Source: Eutrigla gurnardus
Taxonomy: Eukaryota > Chordata > Actinopteri > Perciformes > Triglidae
Length of the DNA: 64,000 nucleotides
Direction of reading: 5' to 3'
Assembly (NCBI GenBank): GCA_963514095.1
Contig: OY741275.1
Coordinates: 14,219,069-14,283,068 of the forward strand
Made by a program: the position numbers and the translations under genes. The first letter of the stretch is position 1. Every line of letters starts with the position of its first letter. Of the stretch, positions 23,668 through 32,404 are shown piece after piece. The notes under the pieces are model-generated. The model did no database searches. It was given only the letters and a program-made list of their open reading frames with translations, and was not told the DNA's origin.

Positions 23668-25524
23668 TTATGCATTTTTGGATGTATTTTTGTATTTACG
23701 TTTTTTATATATATGTTTGAGGGACTGATTTTGTTGGAGCATCGAATCGTTTTCTTGCTTCATGACGTGATTGTTGTGTTCAGAGCCTTGGGGTTCTTGC
23801 TGAACATGTTGGAGGTCCTGGTGTTGTGTTTCAAGATCCTTCTGATTGTGTTTAATTGACTCTTCTGCATCACACGACAGTTCCTTGGCCTGAAGTTCTT
23901 GTTCCAGGTTCTGAGATGTTCTAAGTTCCTCCTGAACTTCATTGGCCTTCTGATTTTCGTGTTGCAAGTCATCACATTTTTGTCTCATGGCCTCTTTTCT
24001 ATCACACAACTGTCTGTTGGCCTCCTTAAGTTCTAAAGTCAGGTCCAGATTTTGTTTGAACAGCAAATCTTTTTCTTGCTTGGTCACGAGATTCTTGTGT
24101 TCGGAGACTTTTAGTTGTCGCTGAACATTTCGGACCTCCTGGGTTTGTTTTTTCAAATCCGTCAGAGTTTTTTCCATGTCATTTGCTCCATTACGCAACT
24201 TTTCCTTTTCTTCCTCAAGTTCTTCATCCAGGTCCTGAATATTTTTGCACATCAACTCACACTTTTGTTCCATCTTGTGATTTTTCTTTTCAGAGTCTTT
24301 GAGCTCTTGTTGAACATTTCTGTGATTTCGCTGTTCTGTTTTGAGATCCAGCTGACTTTGTTTTAAGGTATTTTCTCTATCACACAACCTTTTGTTGACC
24401 TCGTCAAGTCTTTTTTCCAGTGCCTGATATCTTTGGACCATCAAATCGTTATTTTTCTCCCTCACGTCACAGTTGTTTTTGGATTCTTTGAGTTTTTCCT
24501 CAACATGTTCGAGCTGCTCATGTTGCTCTGTGAGATCCTTCTTATTTTGTATAATTGTGTCTTTTGCTTCACGCAACTTTGTGTTGGCCTCCTCAAGTTT
24601 TTCTTCAAGGATCAGATGTTTTAAGAGCGTCAAATTGTTCTCTAGCTTCATCTTGTCATTGTTGTCTTCGGAGACTTTTAGTTTTTCCTGAACATTTTTG
24701 AGCTCCTGATGTAGCTTTTTGAAATCCTTCTCATTTTGTATCACAGTGACTTGCGTGTCAAACAACTCTTTGTCGACTTTCTCATTTTCCTCTATCAGGG
24801 CCTGTTTTTCTTTGAACATGGAGTCATTGTTTTGCTTCAGCTCTTGATTCTGGCGTTCAGCGACTTTGAGTTCTTGCTGAAGATTTTGCAAATACTGGTC
24901 TTTATTTTTGAGAGCCTTCTGATTTCTTTTGATCGTCTCTTCTACATCAGCCGATTTTTTTTTGTCTGTCTCAAATCTTTCTTCCAGGGCCTGAATTTGT
25001 TGGGACGCAGATTTCTCTTTTTCCTCAAGTGCATTGTGGATCTGTATGAGGTTCTGCATTGCTTCTGCAAATGTTGTAGCACCTTTCTTGTCTACCTGTT
25101 CCATCAGTCTTCTCTTTAGCTCCTGAACCTCAGCTTGCAGACTGTCATTTTTCTGTGTCACGTCGTTTTTCCCTGCTGTGTTGTTTTGTCTCAGCTTTTC
25201 TATCTTTTGCTGAAACATTTTTTTCTCGGTTTGTAGGTCCTTGTTCTGTTTGTGGAATTCCTCCCTTTCTTGGGAGACAGTGTTCTTTTCACTGAGCAGC
25301 AAGTGATGTGATCTCTTGAGTTTATCGACTTGTTCCCGAAACATCTCATTCTCTATTTGAAGGGACCTCTTATGCTTGTTCTTTGAGTACTTGTACTTAT
25401 TGTTGAGATCTTCAATCTCGTGCTCTTGGTCCACATTTTGTCTTTGGAGTTCCCTGATTTTCTCTCTGAAGCCCTCAATCTCATGACTGAGACAGCTGCT
25501 TGTGTGTGGCTCCTCTGAAGACAT
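23668..25524 (-). CDS. Intronless long coiled-coil protein, 618 aa, function unknown
   Basis: A single uninterrupted minus-strand ORF: ATG at 25524-25522 (A at -3) and stop TAA at 23668-23670. Almost the whole protein is Glu/Lys/Gln/Asn-rich heptad sequence, with no signal peptide, membrane segment or catalytic motif. Residues 179-600 are seven tandem copies of a 63-residue unit, with typical phrases such as NVQ.ELK.SE..N and L.ELEEA..L.(D/E). Copies 1-5 and 7 are exactly 63 aa, and copy 6 is cut to 44. The N-terminal 178 residues are coiled coil outside this register, and the C-terminus is a short basic tail (HIYKKRKYKNTSKN). It stays open for 1.86 kb amid decayed transposons, has its own promoter-like region and a truncated tandem copy. 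I do not recognise the family. Any database name such as golgin- or trichohyalin-like would probably reflect composition only. A structural, centrosomal or germ-cell role is possible but unproven. Confidence 0.8.
   Translation of the reverse strand: MSSEEPHTSSCLSHEIEGFREKIRELQRQNVDQEHEIEDLNNKYKYSKNKHKRSLQIENEMFREQVDKLKRSHHLLLSEKNTVSQEREEFHKQNKDLQTEKKMFQQKIEKLRQNNTAGKNDVTQKNDSLQAEVQELKRRLMEQVDKKGATTFAEAMQNLIQIHNALEEKEKSASQQIQALEERFETDKKKSADVEETIKRNQKALKNKDQYLQNLQQELKVAERQNQELKQNNDSMFKEKQALIEENEKVDKELFDTQVTVIQNEKDFKKLHQELKNVQEKLKVSEDNNDKMKLENNLTLLKHLILEEKLEEANTKLREAKDTIIQNKKDLTEQHEQLEHVEEKLKESKNNCDVREKNNDLMVQRYQALEKRLDEVNKRLCDRENTLKQSQLDLKTEQRNHRNVQQELKDSEKKNHKMEQKCELMCKNIQDLDEELEEEKEKLRNGANDMEKTLTDLKKQTQEVRNVQRQLKVSEHKNLVTKQEKDLLFKQNLDLTLELKEANRQLCDRKEAMRQKCDDLQHENQKANEVQEELRTSQNLEQELQAKELSCDAEESIKHNQKDLETQHQDLQHVQQEPQGSEHNNHVMKQENDSMLQQNQSLKHIYKKRKYKNTSKNA
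23725..24990 (-). repeat. Seven 189-bp in-frame repeats inside the coiled-coil gene
   Basis: By residue: unit 1 179-241, unit 2 242-304, unit 3 305-367, unit 4 368-430, unit 5 431-493, unit 6 494-537 (truncated), unit 7 538-600. Sixty-three residues is nine heptads, so unit gain or loss preserves the coiled-coil register, except at unit 6, which breaks it. Units are diverged in sequence but align without gaps. Confidence 0.85.
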
Positions 25525-25530
25525 TTTTTT

Positions 25531-25531
25531 G

Positions 25532-25615
<84 letters not shown>
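25531..25615. repeat. (CTAT)n / (GATA)n microsatellite in the 5' leader of the coiled-coil gene
   Basis: About 21 tetranucleotide units end six bases upstream of the ATG (minus strand). They are followed by TCTG/TCTC repeats to about 25646. Given the TATA box at 25690-25697, this array would be transcribed as a GAUA-rich 5'UTR. Confidence 0.95.
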
Positions 25616-25689
25616 ACTCTCTGTCTGTCTGTCTCTCTCTCTCTGTGGTTACTAGTGATTTTCGTTTGCCACTGAGTGATGGTGGATCT

Positions 25690-25800
25690 CTTTTATAGAC
25701 TACCTGCCTCAGGGAGGTGTGATGTCACGTGTGACGCAGAAAAGCTTTGATGTCATGACGTCACAAAAGCTTTGATGTTCCGAGAAGGGGGTCACGTGAC
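25690..25800 (-). promoter_or_regulatory. TATA/CRE/E-box promoter of the coiled-coil gene
   Basis: On the minus strand, a TATAAAAG box lies at 25697-25690, about 170 bp upstream of the ATG. Upstream is a perfect CRE, TGACGTCA (25756-25763), and two CACGTG E-boxes (25726-25731 and 25793-25798, the latter in palindromic GTCACGTGAC). A cassette reading ACATCAAAGCTTTT plus a CRE-like site occurs twice in tandem (about 25730-25754 and 25754-25778). The start site is expected near 25665-25677. CRE plus TATA within 100 bp is typical of cAMP/CREM-responsive promoters, including many post-meiotic testis genes; application here is inference. Confidence 0.6.
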
Positions 25801-25886
25801 TGGCTTGACAAAAAGGTTGGTTTAGGATTCCGGAATCCGCCATCTTGTCCCAACTCTCCTATTTGAATAGTTGATCCCACTATTTT

Positions 25887-25891
<5 letters not shown>

Positions 25892-25976
<85 letters not shown>
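25892..25976. repeat. (AT)n microsatellite
   Basis: More than 40 AT units, with a second short array at about 25991-26003. It lies upstream of the coiled-coil gene's promoter. Confidence 0.96.
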
Positions 25977-25980
<4 letters not shown>

Positions 25981-26059
25981 TTATTAATAAATATATATAT
26001 ATAGAGAGAGATCTTTTAAACATTTATTCACAAATATGTTCTATTTTCTGCCAGCCAGT

Positions 26060-26158
26060 CCTGTGCACGTATGCAAATTAGCCATGTGCGCCACGTCAGC
26101 TGAGTGCGAACCAGGCTTTTCCGTAATAACGGACAACCAGACGCGCAACAGGTTAAGA
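26060..26158 (+). pseudogene. Probable hAT transposase C-terminal (dimerisation) fragment
   Basis: The frame reads VHVCKLAMCATSAECEPGFS followed by VITDNQTRNRLR. This resembles the end of hAT transposases, which read roughly (L/Y)..C..ATSA..ERVFS..G.(I/V)...RNRL. Only this short piece is recognisable, and the rest of the element is not found nearby. Chance similarity cannot be excluded. Confidence 0.45.
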
Positions 26159-26524
26159 CAGCCTGTCTTCACTTCTGTTTGTGGACCTCAACGGACCTCC
26201 TCTGGAGGAATTTACTGTGAATTTACTGTGATCGATGTAGACACAGTAAATTACTGTGAAAAACGTTAAAACGTTAATTGCGCTTTAACCGTGCTGCATT
26301 GTGGGATCAAGAAGAGGCAAACTGGTGGATCAATACCGGTCTCTTCCATGGTGGATACTGTTTGGACCCGACACACATACCATAGAAGAACTCAAAAGTA
26401 AGGTTAACATCATTGGCCTAAAATATTAGACAGCTTGTCACAACTGTCTATTAGTTGTGTGAGTTAGTAAATGAACTATCTTTTGGATCAAGGTAACTCA
26501 CTTTATGCTCCACTTTTTTGGCTG

Positions 26525-26853
26525 TTAAGTCATTTCTAAGCTGTTTTTCTCTGCTTTGCCTCACAGAGAAGTATTTTACTTATATCCTTGGAAAGTTCAA
26601 ATCATGTGTATTAGTTTAATGGTCTCCGCATGTCGTTAGGAGGTATAGTTTGTGAGTTATTCGACCGGGAATACGCGGCGTTTTCGCCGCGAATTAGCAT
26701 GGAAGTCAAAGTAAGCTAACGTTAGCCTCCAGCTGCAGCCACCAAGTCATTTCAAAGCTGTTTTACTCCGTGAAGCTCTGCCTCACTGATAAGTAACTTA
26801 TATCCATGGAAAGCTCAAATTTCATTTGGTGGTCTTTGCATATCGATAGCAGG
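26525..26853. repeat. Imperfect direct repeat, about 215-bp period
   Basis: About 26525-26640 and 26742-26853 share AAGTCATTTC.AAGCTGTTTT, GCCTCAC.GA.AAGTA, CTTATATCC.TGGAAAG.TC and TGGTCT..GCAT.TCG in the same order and spacing. The unit lies just 5' of the Harbinger Myb-like exons and may be part of that element's subterminal region. Confidence 0.65.
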
Positions 26854-27084
26854 GATATGCATAAGTATTTGCTTGATTACTAATCTCTTCCACCTTAAAG
26901 TATATGATCTGTCACTAATTGCTCGCCATTCTTTTTCAGAGGCAGTTTAAACAAGGACAGTGACAGTGACCCGTGGAGCAGGCTGTTTAGGTAAAAAGAA
27001 CACATACCCATAGGGGCAAAAAACTGTAATTAATCTGAGAAAATCAAGTTGTTCTCTTTTTGATATTGGGTGATAAAAAAACAG

Positions 27085-27922
27085 GCATGGGAAGACATAG
27101 CGAATCAACTGTATGCTTCTCAAGCCTTCTGCCATCGGTCACCAGCTGACTGCGAGAAGAAGTGGTATAACGTTCTCTCGAAAAGCAGAACTGAAATTGC
27201 AGCTTTCAAGGCCTGCTCCATGCGCATTGGTATGTAGTGCTTCTTTTTAATTTGCTTGCATGCCACCCTATTCGCTCATATCTAATTCATTTTTATATTC
27301 TTATGCAGGCGGAGGACCACCTGGCAAAGAGTTGAGCGCAGTTGCAGAAGTTGTGCAGCGCATACTTGGAGAAGATAACCCCAGCATCTCTGGGTTGGAG
27401 GGAGGCCAGGATCCAGCTGCGATGAAGCTTGAGGGTTGTTTACAAATTATTCCTGTTACAACTCTATAGGGATATTGCGCTGCAGCCTAGGTGCGTTTTG
27501 ATGAGAGATACGTGCGTAATTGTTGTTGGATATTTGCCAGGCTACTGTTCAGTAAATGTCTAAAATGTGTGTTTGTTCAAGTCATAACCATAACAACAAT
27601 AGAACCATTTCTGATATTTCAGCCATATTCTTTATTTTTCAGTTTGGATCGAGATGCATTAGAGTCTCCTGTGTCCCGGGGCATCTCCGACGCTCACTCT
27701 CCCTGTGCTTTTGACACGGTGCAGCCAGGCCAGAGCACTTCGTGTGAGGCAACGGGCATCAATCAAGTGGTGGGTGAAAAAGAGAGAGAAAAAATCAACT
27801 TAAGTTTATCACATCTTGAGCATGCCGTCTCTTTTGTTCTTCAGGCCGAGGTGAGTGATTGTGGCCCTGCAGAGGAGACGGATGATCTGCAGGCACTGCG
27901 GAGACAAAAAATTAAGCAATAA
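27085..27922 (+). pseudogene. Harbinger (PIF) element Myb/SANT-like accessory protein, remnant
   Basis: From 27085 the frame reads AWEDIANQLYASQAF, then CEKKWYNVLSKSRTEIAAF, the tryptophan pattern of the Myb/SANT/trihelix domain carried by Harbinger transposons. A donor (GTATGT near 27231) and an acceptor (TGCAG at 27308) join it to GGPPGKELSAVAEVVQRILG. Further blocks read LDRDALESPVSRGISDAHSP, starting near 27644, and EETDDLQALRRQKIKQ, ending at 27922. Splice sites are plausible, but the start and middle are unclear, so I treat it as decayed. In Harbinger elements this protein brings the nuclease to the nucleus and the element ends. Confidence 0.65.
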
Positions 27923-27999
27923 CAATTCTGCTAACTGATGGTTGTGATGGCCCCAAATCATCAGCGTTACACTGTTGCATTTTCCCAGTGGCGAGATAT

Positions 28000-28233
28000 C
28001 TAAGCATTTTTGATGACCTTTAATTCTGCCGTGAAAGCTCTGCTGCGTGATGTTGCTGATGAGATGATGCCCCTTATTAAATCTGTGACAAAAATAATAC
28101 CCGCTCTGTCTAAACGATACCGTTTGATCAGCTGCTCGTCATCAAACAAAGCCAGGACATCCTCCCGCTCCCGGAACGTTCGCGCACGTCTTTCTCGCCT
28201 CAGTGCCATCCCCTGCTGGCAACTCCTAACCAC
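28000..28233 (-). pseudogene. HARBI1-like Harbinger nuclease, N-terminal fragment
   Basis: The 77-codon minus-strand frame contains RTFREREDVLALFDDEQLIK, RYRLDRAGIIFVTDLI and SRSRAFTAELKVI. This is the pattern of the start of HARBI1/PIF nucleases (R.FR.R.D.L...D..(L/I)..R(F/Y)R..R..I..(I/L)..L I, then RS.A......L). The catalytic DDE region that should follow is absent. It faces the Myb-like gene, consistent with the two-gene organisation of Harbinger elements. Confidence 0.7.
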
Positions 28234-28249
28234 TTAGGACACCTCTGGA

Positions 28250-28406
28250 GGTCTCTTAAATATCTGCGAGAGTAGGAGTGATTCTTAGACTTAAGAAAGT
28301 TGATAAATAGCTTTTATTCTTAAGTTTCAGAGTAGGACTAAATTTCACAAATTCTCAGGACTTAAGAGTAAAATGGCACTCTAAGACGCTTAATAAATAC
28401 GGCCCC
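28250..28406. mobile_element. Terminal region of the Harbinger-like element
   Basis: The sequence ends AATAAATACGGCCCC at about 28406; its complement GGGGCCGTATTTATTAAG is a terminus I associate with fish Harbinger-type elements. A subterminal inner repeat around TTAAG/CTTAA motifs (28280-28365) supports a terminal position. No matching left terminus was found upstream in 25500-27000, so the left end is probably lost. Confidence 0.5.
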
Positions 28407-28799
28407 AGATCTCTACCCATTCCCCCACCCACCCCCTCCTCAGTGAATATATTGCCGATCAGTGATTGTTCAGCTGACGGTGGCTGGTATAAAGTTTCTG
28501 ATTGATTTTCTTTGCTGATAGCCGTTGTGTATTTCATGCCCTGCTAGCCGGTTCATTTTATGCATCTTGTCAGTCAGGTGAACAATGTTCCTCTGTAAAT
28601 TTAATATGTGTGAGCATGTGTCTGAGACTGTTTTTCAGTTTATTCAGCACACAATGAATGAATATATCGGCAAAATGAAAATTCATGTTTATGTTGTAAA
28701 ATTTTGTATTTAATAGTTTTTATTAAAAAGTTAAAATTAGTCTTGGCTTTGTTTGTTCTTGTTTTGACTTTTAATTTAGCAAATCCAAAGCATGTTTGT

Positions 28800-29130
28800 G
28801 TGGTAAAATCACAGTTAACAAGTCAAATTTGCAATATTTTACTGTATTTAAATTGTAAATTAACAGTAAATTACTGGCTACTGAGTTGCATTACTTTTAC
28901 AGTAAAAAAACAATTACTGTAATTTACATACAGCAATATACTGTAATTCCATAGCTACATACTGCTATATCACAGTAATTCCATGGGCATGCCAACTGTG
29001 AAGTTACAGTATATATCTGTAGTTGCATTGTATTTTACTGTGAAATATCGACAGTACATTATTGTGAAACGTGCAGTACATAACTGAAATATTTATAATA
29101 AATGACTGTGAAATTACTGTAAAAGTAATG
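28800..29130. repeat. TTACTGTAA-rich dispersed element
   Basis: Repeated ACAGTAA/TTACTGTA words occur about every 20-40 bp (for example ACAGTAAATTACTGG, TTACTGTAATTTACA, GAAATTACTGTAAAAG). The same words occur at 26215-26262 beyond the Harbinger remnant, so both may be ends of one larger palindromic DNA element into which other repeats inserted. Confidence 0.5.
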
Positions 29131-29200
29131 CACCTGCATTTATCAAGATCTTTTAGAAGCAATTTAGATCCCAACCAAGTCCATTCTTCCTAAACTGCCG

Positions 29201-29205
<5 letters not shown>

Positions 29206-29279
<74 letters not shown>
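29206..29279. repeat. (CA)n microsatellite
   Basis: About 36 CA units. Confidence 0.97.
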
Positions 29280-30469
29280 CATACATCTTCATTAGTGTCC
29301 AGTCATATCTCTTTTCTGCTCACACTTTGTGGCTCCAGTTTCTTTGTTTCTACCCCGTGAATGTTAAAATCTCTGAGTATTAACACTCTGTCATATTTGG
29401 GCATAATGACTGAGAGATGCTCAGAGGATTGTTAAGTTATATTTAATCATAGTTATGCTCAGACAGAGAGAGAGAGAGGAACAATGACAAATAAGACTGT
29501 ATTTCCTGTAATTGCAATGAGTAAAATTTCTGGCAACAATTTTTCCGGACTGATCTCGAGGTTGAAGGCAGATAGCTTCAGCCCCAAATAAAAGATGATC
29601 TCTGTAAATATGATCTTCCAAATCTTTTCAGCTCGAAGAAAAACAATTATAGAAAGTTAACATAATTCCATATTTTGTAATCTGTTTGATTCCAGTCGTT
29701 CTTCTCCACAGCCTCTTCGTTATTATGAACACTTCCTCGGATTCTGTTTAATCAGAAGCCGCTGTATTTAGCAGCCATTGATCAACTCAATGCTCTCTCC
29801 TACTGTTCACTGCTGCACACATTTCCTCTTTAACACAGTACAATGTCGTGAACTGACCTCAGACTTCTCTTGGAACGGAGTCTTCACTCAGTCAACCGCA
29901 GGCTAGCTAATTAGTTACCGGGCTAACTGCTGTGTTTGCCCTTGAGGTAAGGCAGCGGTGTAATACCAGGGAGTGAGTGCAGATTTTGGGCAGAATGTGT
30001 GTTTTCCTATACATAAGTGTCTGTTAATGTGTGCACGGTTGAGTGTATAGCAATGCAGCCGAAACTGCTACTGACAGATTGTGTGAACTTAAATACGTTT
30101 TAGTAGTCAAACTAAAAAATGTAACTGTTGGCTGTTAATAGAGTGATGAGTTCAAAGGTCAATATAAACATGCTATTTTATAATCCCTGTACATTTTAGC
30201 TCCACAGTTGTTGAACAGTTAACGGCTAATGTTGGATAACAAACAACACGCTACTTCCTGTGGCTTAAATAAGCCTGTTTTACCTGCTCTAGTGTCCTTA
30301 GACTTTTTATTTATTGCCTATTTATTTATTTTGATTACATTTTCTTGGTTTTGTTTCTTATTAATGGGAGCAACAGTGATGGAGGCTCCCTTTGGAACAT
30401 CAATTCATCAACCAGGTAGATTCTCGCCCACTTTTTACCCGTAAATTTCATAATATCTGGGGGAAAAAA
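29280..30469. other. Intergenic sequence, no gene seen
   Basis: About 1.2 kb of AT-rich sequence without exon-like signals, between the CA array and the LINE fragment. Short ORFs here show no family motif. Confidence 0.6.
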
Positions 30470-30690
30470 TAGCATATAGCCTGGCAGGTTGAACTTCTTC
30501 AGCTGCCCAGGAAGTACTTCCTCTGCTGTGTTTTCTTGGTGATGCAGCTGACGGTCCACATGAGGTCCTGGCTGCTGACTGTGCCAGGAAGCGGAAGGAC
30601 TCCACGGTGTCGACTGGGGAGTCACACAGGTTGACGGGGGAGGGTGGGGCTGCGTTGACCTGAAGAACAGAAGTCTTAGTATAGAAGGTC
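30470..30690 (-). pseudogene. Non-LTR retrotransposon (LINE) ORF2 fragment
   Basis: On the minus strand the frame reads VNAAPPSPVNLCDSPVDTVE followed by SFRFL, then after a frameshift QLKKFNLP. Together these match the segment C-terminal to the reverse transcriptase core in teleost LINEs (L2/Rex-like), where a FLG..I..DL..W region and RQLKKFNLP follow. About 220 bp survive, frameshifted and truncated at both ends. Confidence 0.7.
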
Positions 30691-30719
30691 AAAAAAAGAA
30701 GTAATAGAATCATCAATTA

Positions 30720-32028
30720 CAGTTTTTCTCACATCACTATTAACATTTGCACAGCAGTTAGTGCATTTCTCAAAACAATTTGTGCAAACTGCAAAACCTA
30801 GTGGATAACCTGCAAAAGCACGTCACTTGTGTCAAAATGGATCATCCATTCCTCAAAAGCAAGTATTCATGTCAATGAAACTGCCAGTGTCATCAAAATG
30901 AGAAGTCTTGGCACCATCGGTTAGAACAAGATAGTCAAATGGCTTTGTCATGTTTTCATTATGACAGTTTATTCTCTCAGTGTTTTCCAATACAAAAAAA
31001 AGGGTCAGAACTCAGTGACGCTACCTGAAAATGCTCAAGACAGCACTATACACTACTTGTACAGCCATTTGAAAACTACAGTAAAGTTACACATTGCTGT
31101 AGTTAGGGGAGTAAGGGAGTACAAGACACAATACGTACGTTTCACATTTTTACTGTATATGTTCTTTGCAATTCTACAGCATTGTGCAAAAGAAAAATAC
31201 ACTACAGTCACTTATTTAGAACAAACAAGTAACACCGTTTTGGTAGAGCTTCAGTTCACAGTGGTTCTTCCAACATTTGGTTGCACCCTCCGACCAGGCT
31301 CAGCCGTGATGCTGTGATTGACAACATGGTCCACAACTGTAGCCCTAATTTCATTAGGAATCTGCCGATGTATTTGGCCTCTTCTCCCTCTTCCTCTGTT
31401 TTGTCCCCTTCCTCCCCGCATCATCACCCCTCTTCCATGATGCTAACCTTCCATTTCTGTGTCACAGAATTGTAGAAATGGTACACACTATGTCCTGCTC
31501 GGTTCATATATGCTTGCCAAGTGAGGGTTCATTGGATTGATCCCTGATTGACTGTGAACAAGTAGCTTGTCATTGGTTACAACTATACTTCACACACCTC
31601 CTCCTGAGTGAAAGCTGAAGTTCACCTGAGAGCAATTGTTCAATTTAGGAGACATTTCCAGGAAAAAATGATAAAGAAAGGTATAAAATTTGCTTAACAG
31701 AATTTGATAACTAGTTCAACTATTTTGTATGTAATGACTCAAGCAATGAAATGAAGACTATTAGTTTTATTGGGAACGACTATTCAGCATCCATAAGTAT
31801 AGTTCATTTTGACTGACATGACATAAGCAAATGATAATGTTATAAAACAGCAGAGAATTGTATGAAAGCAACTGATACATGTCCAAAAGCATTTGCAATT
31901 TGTTCAGAGGAAGGAGAAATTGCTACTATGATGTGCACAAATGACTAAATGTTGTGGAGGTTGAACTAATAGTTATGAGAACTTTCATTCTGATCTGAGA
32001 AAAGCAGCAAAGCGACTGAGAAAAACTG
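30720..32028 (-). mobile_element. Tc1/mariner-like DDE transposon, internally deleted copy C
   Basis: The termini are CAGTTTTTCTC (30720, shortened) and the complement of CAGTTTTTCTCAGTCGCTTT ending at 32028, each flanked outside by TA (30718-30719, 32029-32030). The element is read on the minus strand. Both untranslated ends match copy A: 31690-32028 corresponds to A's 5' region and 30720-31080 to A's 3' region. Between them, around 31255-31320, lies only the transposase N-terminus (AEPGRRVQPNVGRTTVN). The catalytic domain is missing, so the copy is non-autonomous. Confidence 0.8.
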
Positions 32029-32271
32029 TAAATAGCCACCAAATGTAATCAACTATTAGCCGCAGGCCTCCCCGCTAGAGGGCGCCACTCGAACGTGCTT
32101 CAACGTCACATGATCATAAATCCGCTAAATTCGGATTGTGTTTTGTTTCTACGTTTTGTTTCCGTCATAGCCTGTGAACTATTCGTAGTTTGGCGATTGC
32201 AAATACCAAACAAACAAAAGCTAAACTATCCACATTCATCACGACGTGGAGGTTTTAATTCGAAAGTTTTA

Positions 32272-32404
32272 ACCGGAAGTGTGTTTTGTTTCGTGATTCT
32301 TGACACTCGTGTGGTAGTTTAAGTAGCAACGGAGACACAAGTCTGCGGTTTTTCGACAGTAACTTGGGCTTTAACGTCAACAGCTGACGTTAGCGACATT
32401 CGCT
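32272..32404 (+). promoter_or_regulatory. ccdc138: Promoter and 5'UTR region of ccdc138
   Basis: ACCGGAAGTG at 32272-32281 is a strong ETS/GABPA-type site about 125 bp upstream of the ATG, and no TATA box is seen. At 32317-32330, GTTTAAGTAGCAAC has one good RFX half-site (AGCAAC) and a poor other half, so it is only a weak X-box candidate, though X-boxes are typical of cilium/centrosome genes. The start site is probably between these and 32400. Confidence 0.45.

Noticed and set aside
24115..25119. Plus-strand ORFs rich in Leu/Phe opposite the coiled-coil gene
   Set aside because: They are antisense shadows: Glu/Lys codons read backwards give Phe/Leu, imitating membrane proteins. The minus-strand frame is the long continuous one.
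23668..25524. Reading the coiled-coil ORF as a known myosin, golgin or trichohyalin gene
   Set aside because: Similarity would be compositional only. None of the diagnostic domains (motor, GRIP, EF-hand) is present, so no name is assigned.
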